Source: Eutreptiella sp. 'Long Island Sound 2002' (taxonomy: Eukaryota > Euglenozoa > Euglenophyceae > Eutreptiales > Eutreptiaceae). Taken from it: DNA of 64,000 nucleotides. Position numbers and translations under genes: made by a program. Shown piece after piece: positions 11,104 to 22,032 of this stretch. How positions within the stretch are numbered: the first letter of the stretch is position 1; each line of letters opens with the position of its first letter. The DNA is taken from the NCBI GenBank assembly GCA_964036045.1, contig OZ038381.1:139573657-139637656 (forward strand), written 5' to 3'. A model generated the notes under the pieces. That model saw only the letters and a list, made by a program, of their open reading frames with translations. It was not told where the DNA came from and did no database searches.

Positions 11104-12905
11104 GTGAAGGACCCCACTACGGGGATATGGACAGCCGGTGGAGCAAGTCCTTCCCGCATCCCAAACCCCATGGGTTCAGGCCCAACTGGACCGCACTCCA
11201 TGGAGGAGAGGGATGTACGGGGAGTGTACTTGCACCCCCCGGCCACAGGTGGAATCCGTCTCGGTGGAGTGGTGGCTGCGGACGTCGGAGATGCCATCAG
11301 GATTGACGACCTCAGGGGAATCAAAATCCCCTACTACGATGGAAACCCCTCCAACCTGGATGACTTCATCCTGGATTGGCAGGACTTCGCCGAGGAGGTC
11401 GTCGGCGAGATTAAGGGAGCGCCAAGGGATAAGTGGGTATGCCGGACATTCCCACACAGGCTGGCGCAGGACCTGAAGGAGGAGCTCAGGGATCAGATCC
11501 GCGAGGGATTGATCCAGACGGAGCAGGCCTGCCTCCAGTGACTGGAGGACGAGGAGCGAGTGGACGCCCCCAACCAGAAGTTGGAGGATTTGTGGTCCAT
11601 TCTGCTGCCGCTGGAGCTCGGGGAATTGAGGGTCCGGGAGTGGAATCGGTACATCCGCAAGTACCGGAGAAGCCTCAAGCTGGTGGAGGACTGGAATGAG
11701 GCCAGCGAGATCCGACACCTGCTGAAGGACGTCCTGCCCGGCCACTGGAAGAGAAGAGTGGAGGACGAGGAATAGAAGAGAGCGAAGAAGCGCGTGGCCA
11801 TACCGATCATGGCTCCGGAGGACACCCACGCCAGAATAATGGAGTTTTTCTAGCGAAACCTCGGCGAGCCCAGCCGAATGTTGGGGTTGAAGAACGCCTT
11901 CTATGTGGAGGTATTCGGCGACACCATGGGGCAAAGGCTGATGCGCCTCAACAACGTGGAGTGGAGGCGCTGAGAGCCGCTGAGGATGCAAGTCATCTTC
12001 GCCCGCATGAGCCTGGACGAGATCGTGAAGTACATCACGGTGGAGCTGAAGCTCAACGCCAAGAACGAGGCCCAAGTGCAGGATCGACAGGGCCATGGAC
12101 ATCGAGGTCATCGGGAAGATCGCCAAAACCGAGAGGTCCAGGGGGACACGGTCGGCAGCGCGGAGGAAGGGAGTGGAAGCGGCCAAGATCTCTGGACCGC
12201 GACCACCCGACAGGATCATGAAGAAGCCCACTGCTTCGCGTTTGTAGCGCACAATATGAAGGAGCATGGGCAGGACAGGTCCAGCCGGAACCGTCTGGAC
12301 CCAAGGACCAAAGGCCGCAAGGAACCGCGGAGGATCGGGAACCCGCCGCTCTCGTTCCGCGAGTACAGATCACAGCACGACGGTTGCTGGGTCTGCTACG
12401 GCAAGGGGAACAACCATGCACATGACCACCGGCATTGCAAGGTATATGAGGAGGACAAGAAGACCTACTTCGCCGCCCATCCTGACAAGAAGCCCAAGGA
12501 GCAACAAATTGCTGATTGGAAGGCAAAGGGCGGAGACGGTGGAAAAGGCCAAGGAAAGGGCCAAGGGAAAGGCGGAGGAAAAGGCTATGGTGGAGGACCC
12601 GGCCGAGACCGACGCGTGAGGTCGATCGAGGAGGTTGCTGAGGACATGTTGAGGACGTTGGATCAACTCAAAGCCCAGCAACGTGGTGAACGAAGACTGA
12701 GCGGATCGCAGCAGGAGGGAGCTGCCGCAGACCACGTCTGGAGGAGCTCCCACGGGAGTGGGACCTCGGAGGTCGATCCTCCGAAAATCAGTCGAATCCT
12801 AGAAAAAGCGAAGGCACATCGGGGGCCAAAAAAGGCTCCAGAAGAGCCAAAACCACTGAGTTTCGCCACTCCCAACCCCCTGGAGCGCCCTGCCAAGAGA
12901 AGTGT
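11104..12905 (+). pseudogene. gag: Gag capsid and zinc-knuckle region, broken
   Basis: Same frame as the preceding gag-like part, with stops at 11539 (TGA), 11773 (TAG), 11851 (TAG) and 11971 (TGA). The stretch IRIDDLRGIKIPYYDGNP.NLDDFILDWQDF resembles the start of Ty3-type retrotransposon capsid domains. Downstream, C-x2-C at 12385-12396 followed by a His-rich H-D-H-x2-C ending at 12438 is a nucleocapsid-like zinc knuckle of unusual spacing. After it come a Gly/Lys-rich basic tail (KGQGKGQGKGGGKGYGGG, about 12540-12600) and a Leu-rich helix. These would bind and package the element RNA. The frame stays open to 13017, overlapping the protease frame. Confidence 0.65.
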
Positions 12906-13520
12906 ATGTGGGCAAGGGACGTGGCAAGAAAGAAGGAGCGACCACGGAGAACCCCTGTGGACGGGCAGGACCAGCCCAGGATCTACACCATCCGTGACCA
13001 TACCTTCGAAGTCCTGATGCACCCGGATGTGCCAGAGTTGCATGCCGTGAGAGTCGTCCATACACCGCAGGGTGACGAGCGGCAGTTGCACTTGAAGGTG
13101 CGTGTACGGTGCGGACGAGAGGAGTTGGTGGCGGATGTTTTGGTTGATACGGGTGCCCAGGTGAGCCCGGTCCGGAGAGGGTTGTTCAAGGAGGAATCCG
13201 TGCAGCCCAGCCGTAGACCGGTACGCCTGAAGGTGGCCAATGGAGAGATTATGGGTGGTGGCACCCATGAGGCCACTATCAGTATGGAATTTTGGGAGCA
13301 TGAGCTCTTGAACCGCCCGGATTTGGCAAAGAGAAGCACTCTATCCGGGAACTTCTATGTGGCCGACATTACAGATTGGGATATGATCATGGGGTATGAC
13401 TTCATGGTGGGAAACGCAATTGGAGCCCTTCCCGATCGTGCAACGCTGGTCGGAGAGGATAATGAATCTTACATGGCTGTCCACGGACTATGCATGCGGA
13501 TCATCCCAATGGACTACTGA
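12906..13520 (+). pseudogene. pro: Retrotransposon aspartic protease
   Basis: 204-codon frame shifted relative to gag. The active-site motif VLVDTGAQV (D-T-G-A at 13146-13157) is followed by a family-typical second half, with WDMIMGYDFMVGNAIGA about 85 residues later, matching the hydrophobic-Gly flap end of retropepsins. It would cut the Gag-Pol polyprotein as a homodimer. The stop TGA at 13518 is followed by coding sequence in another frame (to about 13.9 kb: WGPMYWHGSLKNTRRKVEKIVADRAKGILVITSIGS), so the polyprotein was once continuous. Confidence 0.8.
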
Positions 13521-13930
13521 GGAAGAGGATCGGATCGTCCAAGCGGTGCAAGCTGTGGGTGCCAAATCCAGAGGAGACCGCGGAGTTCACGTCACGGCGT
13601 ATGGAATCGCGCCGCAGGTGTATGCCAGCATGATTCAGACGCAGCGAGCCGAATCGCCCGAGACGGACGTCTTCGCTTCCCGGGATGCCCCAATTTTGAG
13701 GAAGTGTAGGAGGCATTGGCATCGAGGAGACTCAGCCTGGCACAGGCATTGGGGTTTGAAGGAGTGGGGGCCCATGTATTGGCATGGCTCCCTGAAAAAT
13801 ACCAGACGTAAGGTGGAGAAGATCGTCGCGGATAGGGCGAAGGGGATCCTGGTCATAACCAGCATAGGATCCACTCCATGTCCGCTGCAAAGGTCTCAAG
13901 TCGACGCTAGATTCCATCACCCTGAACGAG

Positions 13931-16254
13931 ATGTCATTCGGGCCAGAGGAGGAGTTGTTCATCGACGCCAAGGGTGTATCAATGCCCTCCCTGGGTCAAG
14001 CGTGGGGTACCAAGGCTTCCCCGGTGGATGGGGCGCAAGCCCAGCCAACGGGTGATGAAGCATTCATCCGTAGGGTTGAGGCGGTGCCCATGCGGGTCAT
14101 GTTCGAGCCCAAGGAGGGGACGGATCAGCCAATGGATGGCATTGACGACCTGTCCCACGCCGAGATCGGCCACATCGTCAAATACATGCGGTTGGGGATG
14201 CACGACCGTGCGGCAGCCAAGAAGGGGCGGGCCATGGTCACATCTTCGCATTGGTGGGATGACAAGATGTTGGTCACCGGCAAGTACGAGAAGGATGAGT
14301 TCATGGCGAGGGTCATGGATCAGATCGCGGACCAATATGATGGTCCGGTTGGGTCGGACCTGCTGACGTGGGATTTTCCAAGAATGGGGGCCGGTAGCGA
14401 CAAGAAGTTGGCTGATGCCGCATATTTCCGAAGATTATCGGTGGGAAGCATGCCCCACGACGATGAAGACAGCATATCGGACGAGGAGAAGTCAGACTCG
14501 GACCCGGAAGAGGCCTCTGCCGCAGTGCGGTCGGTTGTATCGATGCCGGAGCAAGCGGCTGAAGAGGCCCAGGAGAACCCGAAGATCGCCGAGCTGAGGG
14601 AGAGGCTGATAAATGCCTATCCGCGGCTATTCAGTGGCGTCGTCAACAAGAAACCTCCCGATTGTGGGAGGTTTGGCACAGCGAGGATCAAGCTGAAGCC
14701 GAACCCGAAGATCTATCGTCATCGGGAGTACCAACTTCAGGGCTATCGGGACGAGGCCATGAAGAAGTTGTTGGCCGAGTGTATTGAGCGGACCTGGATC
14801 GAACCCTCCGACAGTGAGTGGGCCATCCCAGCCTTTATGGTGCCCAAGAAAGAGAATGGCGAGTGGAGGTTGGTGGTGGATTACAGGGGTTTGAACGAGC
14901 AAACAGAGCACGACTCGTACTCGCTTCCTCTGATCGACACGATCCTTCAAAAACAACAAAAGAAGCGGATCTTCACGGTGTTAGACCTGAAACACGGCTA
15001 TCACCAGATGCCGCTACACCCGGACTCCAGGCCCTGCACAGCGATGTCGACGCCGCTGGGGCCCATGCAGTGGAAGGTGGTGCCTATGGGCGCCAAAAAT
15101 GGCAACGCCGCTTTCCAGCGCATGATGGAGGACCTACTCGGTCCGGTCCGGGACTGTGCCGACCCCTTTGTGGATGACATCATCATCGGGTCCACCACGG
15201 AGGACATGACTGAGGGCAAGCTCATCGAAGCGCATGAGAAGGATCTGCGCCGAGTGCTCAGCGAGCTGGACAAGCACAACATGGTGTGCAAGCCCACCGA
15301 AGCCTCCCTCTTCGTGAAGGAAGTGGAGTTTGCAGGTCACGTGGTTGGTCACGGGCAACGCCGTCCCATGCCTGGGAAGCTGCCGTCCCTGCACCACTGG
15401 GAGAGACCCCAGACCATCAGCGAACTCTGATCCTTCATCGGGTTCTGCAATTACTATTCGGGCTATGTCCGGATGTATGCAGAAATGTCGGGGCCGCTGC
15501 ACAAGATGCTGCAGGTGGGCAAGTTCGATGGCCGGAAGGGGAGCAAGAAGAAGCTTGCCTGGACCCCTGAGGCCGAAGATGCGTTCAGCTGCCTGAGGGA
15601 GCAACTCCTGGGGCAGCTGGGGCTATTCCTGGTGGACCCGGACAAGGGATTCGTGCTACGGACGGACGCCTCGGACTATGCTGTAGGGGCAGTCCTTGAG
15701 CAGGTCCGGGACGACGGGTCGCACGTACCCGTGGCGCTTTGGAGCCGGATCCTGGCCGAGGGCCAACGTCGAACCTGGACCGCGAGGGAGAAGGAGACGT
15801 ACGCCATTGTTTGTGCGCTCAGGAAGTGGTCTGGCCACATCGGATTACAACCGGTGGTGGTTTGTACGGACCATCAGTCCTTTCAGAGCTGGCACAAGGA
15901 GCACGTCGACACCCCCTCGGGACCGGCAGCAAGGAGGGCCGGATGGCATGAGACGTTCGCCAAGTTCGACCTCAGCGTTGTATACGTCCCGGGGAAGTAC
16001 ACCACTGTGGCGGATTGCCTCAGTCGATGGGCCTACCTGGCGGGCAAGGCATGGATGGACATATCCAGCCATGGGGACGCCGAGGAGACCGAGGAGGCCA
16101 AGCGCATCATCGAGATGGAGAAGGCCATGGAGCAAGAGGGGGTCAAGTGCTTTGTGGTGATGGCAAACTGTACAGACCACGCCAAGTTTCCGGGGCGCCC
16201 GAGTCCAAGCTATTTGAGAGGAAACCCTCGGAGCAATGGATGGTGGCCCCCGTA
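13931..16254 (+). pseudogene. pol: Ty3-type reverse transcriptase and RNase H
   Basis: One frame from 13931 to 15430 (TGA) that resumes from 15431. The RT fingers and palm carry FMVPKKENGEWRLVVDYRGLN, then FTVLDLKHGYHQMPL, then the catalytic FVDD at 15167-15178 and the thumb. The TGA at 15428 falls inside the strongly conserved …SFIGFCNYYSGYVR block. RNase H follows: FVLRTDASDYAVGAVLEQ, TAREKETYAIVCAL, VVCTDHQSFQSW and VADCLSRW, with the expected Asp/Glu residues. A frameshift near 16.19 kb leads into the integrase frame. About 300 residues of acidic linker (DDEDSISDEEKSDSDPEE) precede the RT. Confidence 0.9.
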
Positions 16255-17811
16255 GAGCTAGTCAGGTCAGTGGTTACAGAAAACTGGTCGGATGACTATG
16301 CGGCATCCAACCACTAGAGCAGGTACTGGAATGCCGTGAGCGCCCCGTCGGACGACGAATGGCCTGAGGGCTTGACCAAGGATGGGGACAAACTGTTCCT
16401 CAAGGACAAGCTATTGGTCCCTGAGAGCCGAATGGAGGAGCTCATTGACCACTGGCATAACGCCCAGCTCATGCATCCTGGTCGGGACAAGATGCAGCAG
16501 GACCTGGAGTGGCGCTTCAAGTTCCCACCGGGGTACTACGCCATCCTGGACAAGTACTGCAGTGACTGCGCCGTGTGTCGGAATACGAAGGGCCCCAACC
16601 ATTCCACAGCAGGCAATCCGGTGTATACGGCTATACCGGAGGCCCCTATGCGGTCCGTGGCCATGGATGTATTCGCCATGCCTGAGGTCACCGTGGAAGG
16701 AGTGACCTACAACTGTGTCATCCTGGCGGTGGATAGGCACAGCGGGTATATCGTGGCGGTCCCTGGCAAGAAGTCCAGGAAGAAGGACAAGAAGGACAAG
16801 CATGGAGTGGGTCTGCAGGCCAAGACCGTCGCGAATGCCATGATCAGGTATTTGCTGACGATTTTTGATGTCCCAGCTGTCATCTGCAGCGATCAGGGCA
16901 GTCAAATTCTCGGGACGTGGTTCAAGACGATGTGCAAGGACATGGGGATTCGGCACGCCAAGACCGTGGCGTACCACAGCCGGTGGAATGGCTGGGCTGA
17001 GGTGGCCGGGCGGCAGATGTTCGAAACGTTCCGCCACCTGCACATTGACGAACTGGGCCGGAATGGGTACAATTCGCTGTGGACAGTTCTCCAAGCGTAC
17101 CACAACCTTCCGGGGCCCACTGGACTGTCGCCCCACCGTATCCTGTTCCTGCGGGATTGAGTGTCACGCACTCTCCCGTGGTTGAACCATGGCAAAGTGG
17201 CCCGGAATGCGAATGCTATGATGGCTGAGGCGGACCACACGGCGGCCAAGGTGTGCAAAGCACTTCAGGACGAGCATGAGAAGCGGGCCAAGTACTTCAA
17301 GCAGGAAAAATTCCAGAAATATGCTCTCAGAGACACCGTGTGGGTGGAGCGGCACCACAAGGATGTCCTGTCCAGGCATCGGCAGGCATCTTGGTATGTG
17401 CCGGGGGTAATCGTTTGGAAGGTCGGGCAGGATGTGTATGCGGTTCGTGTGGGGGATACCAACATCCTGGACCGCGACCATACCCAGCTTCGTCCCCGAG
17501 AACCAGACCCCAGCGGACGTCCCGTCACCTTCGAGTTCACAGCCCGAGATCTGGACTCTGATGACGAAGGGGAGGACGACGACTTCACCGCCGAGAGGAT
17601 CCTGACGGACAAGCCAGAGCCGGGGACGCCTGGGGGGAGGCTTTAAAAAGTCCGTTGGAAGGGATTTGCTGCATCCAGAGATTCTTGGGAACCTCCGAGC
17701 AGTTTCGTGCCGAGGTATACCACGGTCTGGATGGAGTATCTAAGGAGGAAGAACATCTCTTTGGATGTCAACGACGTGTTGGTCCATTTGGTGGCTGCAG
17801 CAGCACTGTAA
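16255..17811 (+). pseudogene. pol: Integrase with C-terminal chromodomain
   Basis: Zinc-binding HHCC region: HWHNAQLMHPGRDK…, then CSDCAVC near 16558-16578. Catalytic core Asp at 16666, Asp at 16891 and Glu at 16999; the last two are 35 residues apart, the D,D-35-E signature. After the core comes a GPY/F-like region (WYVPGVIVWKVGQDVYAVR), an acidic linker, and a chromodomain (KVRWKGFAASRDSWEPPSSFVP) ending TAA at 17809-17811. Stops: TAG 16315, TGA 17158 (in the RILFLRD-R-VSRTL context) and TAA 17644, which replaces the Tyr that opens the chromodomain in the paralogues. It would insert element cDNA into chromatin, but is inactive. Confidence 0.88.
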
Positions 17812-18206
17812 TGGATCCCCCTTGGCATTTCTGTTTGTTTTTGTGCTTGGGAGACGGGTGAGGGAGTTCATCCGGGGATTTTTGGGACTTGATTGGCCAT
17901 ATACCCCCTTCACTCGGTCCCCACACATATATATTTCATTGTGGTATACGTATTTAGATCCATCGACGACGGTTCTCTATCTTTGATCCCCTTGGTCCAT
18001 GTTGTAGATCAAGAGGAGACCAGATATGGCGGAGGGCACCGATTATGAGTGTCCTCACCCCTCCCTTGGGGCATGGGGGACGCATACGCCATATGTGGGG
18101 CCTCCATGTGTCCTTGGGACATGGAGGGGGGGGTTGGAGCCCATTGGGGTCCTCCTGTCCTCTCTTCAATGACTTCCGAGCGGATACAACGCTCTGAGAA
18201 GGCGGG
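17812..18206 (+). other. 3' untranslated region of the chromovirus
   Basis: About 395 bp between the chromodomain stop and the second LTR-like unit. The stretch around 17930-17995 (ATATATAT…, CGACGACGGTTCTCTATCTTTGATCC) matches loosely the end of the type-B flank at 27255-27320, showing common descent. No coding frame. Confidence 0.5.
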
Positions 18207-18840
18207 TGAAGCCAGTTCGGACCCCTGTGGCCATCTCTGGGTCACTTGGGGTGTGTATCTATGTGCCAGCAAGCCACCATTGGCTGATATCATACTCTCC
18301 CATCCACCTGACCTAACCTAATGCGACAGTGTGATAGGCTTGGCCATTCCAGCTATGAGCGGCCATATTCAATACCGAGGCGCCGCCGGCTGGGATTTAT
18401 ATATCAAAATATTAGGAAACAAAAGGTTTTTTTTATCATAATGTTTCCGTAATTTTTCAGCTATCCGTTCTGATAGTCAATGTACTGACGACTGTCAGTT
18501 GGCTCGCGATTTTGCGGTAACTGACTGGTTAACTGTTATTTCCAGATATTTTAGCGGAAACCCGGATGCAGGGTTAAATTTCATCAGAAAAGGGTTCGTT
18601 GCTTCCGCAATTTTCATGTTATACACTCGCAAAATTAATCTGATTTTTTCAGACATTCCGAATCGTTTTTTCAATTTCGAGGTCGCCGCACTTGATATGA
18701 TGCATTTCGAGTGGTCCTACATTTTTCCCCGATCACGAATCAACCTTCCTTTTGTTGTCTCCTTCATTTTTCTTGGAGATATAGTCGAAACAAAATTGAT
18801 TCGTCAGGCCACTTTGAAGAATCATATCTCCGGCTCATTG

Positions 18841-20864
18841 CGAGGAATTACAATTTTGAGATATGGGCTGCAATTGCCTTGGTCTCAACTTAATCTGGGA
18901 AGCATCAAACGCCTTTGATGTGTACACATGCCTGGTGTAGCAAGGGATAATGGTCAAGAGGGTAGAAAGTGTTTTCTAACTTTTGAACCATGCAACCGAA
19001 TATTTTAATGCGACTTTCGAGTGTACGGCATGTGTGTTGGTGTTGCATAGAAACTTTCTTTGGGTTCCTACGTATTTTTAACGTAACGTTATGTCCATGG
19101 AGGGGCATGACATACCATGGTGGGAGCCACTTTTGAAGGGTATGTGTCATATGCATGGTGTGTGCTTCGCTATGCTCACGCCCATGTTATATATCTCTGT
19201 TTGTAGGAAGATATGTGGAGTCATACGTGGCAAGGGCTTTGCCCATGTCCCAATGGTGAGCTCCAGTGGCGCTAGACTAAGTCTACCGCACATATAGTGC
19301 ATGTGGGAAGGCTTACAGAGCGGCCCACAAGCGCCACTATCAATTTTCCCATTTTCATGGTGCGTGTCGGGAGGAGGTTCGAAGGTGTCCCTATGCGTCC
19401 ATGCGGGGATCGACGTGGGGGGATTGTTTGCAAATGGTCCAAAGCAATTGTGTTTTGAGCCATATGTTGATACCATGGGTGAGCGAAGTTATATATTATT
19501 GTAATTATCTTGAATTTAGCAACATTTGCATGTTTTTGACCTCATTTTATGCTTATTCTTGTATTTTGTGTGCTCAACTGGTCGGCTAGCAGTAAAGTGC
19601 CTAGAGATCAGTGAACTATGGCCTGTTGCTAATATGTTGGCATATGCTTCGGTGTTGCACCTCACCATATGCCAGATCATGTGGTCACTTTGGCGTGGCA
19701 CACGAGGCCTCACAAAATCAGGTCTTAAATTCAGAGACACCGTGTGGGTGGAGCGGCACCACAAGGATGTCCTGTCCAGGCATCGGCAGGCATCTTGGTA
19801 TGTGCCGGGGGTAATCGTTTGGAAGGTCGGGCAGGATGTGTATGCGGTTCGTGTGGGGGATACCAACATCCTGGACCGCGACCATACCCAGCTTCGTCCC
19901 CGAGAACCAGACCCCAGCGGACGTCCCGTCACCTTCGAGTTCACAGCCCGAGATCTGGACTCTGATGACGAAGGCGAGGAATTACAATTTTGAGATATGG
20001 GCTGCAATTGCCTTGGTCTCAACTTAATCTGGGAAGCATCAAACGCCTTTGATGTGTACACATGCCTGGTGTAGCAAGGGATAATGGTCAAGAGGGTAGA
20101 AAGTGTTTTCTAACTTTTGAACCATGCAACCGAATATTTTAATGCGACTTTCGAGTGTACGGCATGTGTGTTGGTGTTGCATAGAAACTTTCTTTGGGTT
20201 CCTACGTATTTTTAACGTAACGTTATGTCCATGGAGGGGCATGACATACCATGGTGGGAGCCACTTTTGAAGGGTATGTGTCATATGCATGGTGTGTGCT
20301 TCGCTATGCTCACGCCCATGTTATATATCTCTGTTTGTAGGAAGATATGTGGAGTCATACGTGGCAAGGGCTTTGCCCATGTCCCAATGGTGAGCTCCAG
20401 TGGCGCTAGACTAAGTCTACCGCACATATAGTGCATGTGGGAAGGCTTACAGAGCGGCCCACAAGCGCCACTATCAATTTTCCCATTTTCATGGTGCGTG
20501 TCGGGAGGAGGTTCGAAGGTGTCCCTATGCGTCCATGTGGGGATCGACGTGGGGGGATTGTTTGCAAATGGTCCAAAGCAATTGTGTTTTGAGCCATATG
20601 TTGATACCATGGGTGAGCGAAGTTATATATTATTGTAATTATCTTGAATTTAGCAACATTTGCATGTTTTTGACCTCATTTTATGCTTATTCTTGTATTT
20701 TGTGTGCTCAACTGGTCGGCTAGCAGTAAAGTGCCTAGAGATCAGTGAACTATGGCCTGTTGCTAATATGTTGGCATATGCTTCGGTGTTGCACCTCACC
20801 ATATGCCAGATCATGTGGTCACTTTGGCGTGGCACACGAGGCCTCACAAAATCAGGTCTTAAAT
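18841..20864 (+). repeat. 1,134-bp tandem duplication enclosing a pol fragment
   Basis: Segment 18841-19730 is repeated at 19975-20864 with only one substitution that I could see (…CCATGCGG at 19403 versus CCATGTGG at 20537). The segments are separated by 19731-19974. The near identity contrasts with the more diverged copy-1 unit at 8100-8990, so the duplication is recent. It could also be an assembly artefact. Confidence 0.8.
19731..19974 (+). pseudogene. Integrase C-terminal fragment inside LTR-like unit
   Basis: 244 bp that appear identical to 17328-17571 of the upstream chromovirus, in the same orientation, encoding DTVWVERHHKDVLSR to the acidic DSDDEGE linker. The left junction is in TTAAAT|TCAGAGAC. 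The right junction is GACGAAGG|CGAGGAATTAC, where GAGGA-like microhomology is shared with the donor (GAAGGGGAGGAC). It is not expressible as a protein of its own. Confidence 0.85.
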
Positions 20865-21690
20865 TTGTGAGTTGACTGGTGAAGTATGGCATGCATATAT
20901 CTGGAGGGGTTTGGAGGCCAATGTTGGGATATTCTTGGGCGTGGAACTTCGGTCTATAACACCCTTGTATATTACTCTCCGGTTTGACACATGCATGGAG
21001 CATTTGAACATTTGCCGTATGCACTTTTGAGTATATAATTGGATTTTGGGCACTATGGTGTGATTTGCCTAATTTTGCCATGTTGTGAGGTCATCTTCAT
21101 GGGGCAGTTCTCCAAGCCCAATCGACTCCAAGTCCAATCAAAGTTATGTCAGGGTAGGGCATGGTCCTAAGTGCCAGTCTAGGCCATGACACGCCACCTC
21201 CCCTATTAGGCTAGGATTTAGAGGCCTGGGAGAAAACACATTTTTGGGGTTTGTGTCGCGGCTTTCGACACATTGCATTTAGCCACCTTATTTGACTTGG
21301 TTCAGGGCATCATGTTGGCGAGTCAAGGGAAGGTCCTGAGTCCAGAGAATGAGGGGTCTATGGCTGTGATTGTGTATGTTTCCATCTTTCCCCAATTTTG
21401 CTTGATTTGTGTTCATATGCCAATTTCAGGGCTTCTTTTTCCATTATTCTATTGGTGTAATTCTATGTACAGGCCCGTGTCTCCGTGTGCACCGTGAGAC
21501 GACCGGCGTGTTGAAAGGAGTTGTTGAGTGTCAACGCGGCACCTCAAACATCCTTGGAAGCCCTCAGTGTGGATCATTTGGATTTGAGCTATTGTACTTG
21601 GGAATTGGTTATTGCAAGGGATCAGGATTTGTGTGAAGGAGCCATATTTTACTATTTTTTGTGGGATATTGTGCAGGATAGGGCAAGATC

Positions 21691-22032
21691 ATGCAGAACC
21701 TGGTGAGAAGCAAGACCCTAGGAGTGACAGGAAATGGTGGAAGGGGTACAGCAGGGGCCGGTCCTGATAGGGACCTTCCTCCAAGAAGCCTCAGGAGCCA
21801 GCAGAGAAGCACAGAGGCGGAGGCCCGGAAGAGGCCGAGGAGCAGCAGCGAGGAGGAGACGAGGCCCAGAAGCGCCGAACAGACCGGACGCCCCCAACTG
21901 GATTGTCCAGGGCGGACCAAGAAGCAGGAGCCGCCGCCCCCCGGACTTGAACATCCAGGGACCAGTGGCGGTGGATGCCCAGGACTGGATCATCCGGGGC
22001 GAAACAAGCAGCAGGAGCGACGGAGAGCATGA
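21691..22032 (+). pseudogene. Gag-like N-terminal stub
   Basis: Starts MQNLVRSKTLGVTGNGGRGTAGAGPDRDL, nearly the same as the gag-like frame at 9670 for the first 30 codons, then diverges into Arg/Ser-rich repeat-derived sequence and stops at 22030. The divergence at about 21778 marks the edge between retained element and minisatellite-filled interior. Confidence 0.6.

Larger units (their letters stand above)
7454..18206 (+). mobile_element. Ty3/chromovirus LTR retrotransposon, nearly full length, inactive
   Basis: In order: LTR-like unit, gag-like frame, zinc knuckle, aspartic protease, reverse transcriptase, RNase H, integrase with HHCC and D-D-35-E, and chromodomain. A second LTR-like unit starts at 18207. 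This order (integrase after RT/RNase H) is Ty3 type, and the C-terminal chromodomain makes it a chromovirus. At least three frameshifts (near 12.9-13.0, 13.5-13.9 and 16.2-16.3 kb) and about ten in-frame stops make it non-functional. Target-site duplications could not be found because the element is nested among relatives. Confidence 0.85.
18207..21690 (+). repeat. LTR-like unit, type A, copy 2, internally duplicated
   Basis: Homologue of 7454-9669 starting at the same TGAAGCC. It is enlarged by a tandem duplication (18841-20862, listed separately) and by about 135 bp at 20926-21060 not present in copy 1. Homology continues past the gag-like ATG at 21691 to about 21778. It can be read as the 3' LTR of the element at 7454 fused to, or shared with, the 5' end of the next element. 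Confidence 0.65.

Noticed and set aside
11176-12267. 363-codon minus-strand frame
   Set aside because: It is antisense to the clear gag capsid region and has no recognisable domain; the plus strand explains the sequence.
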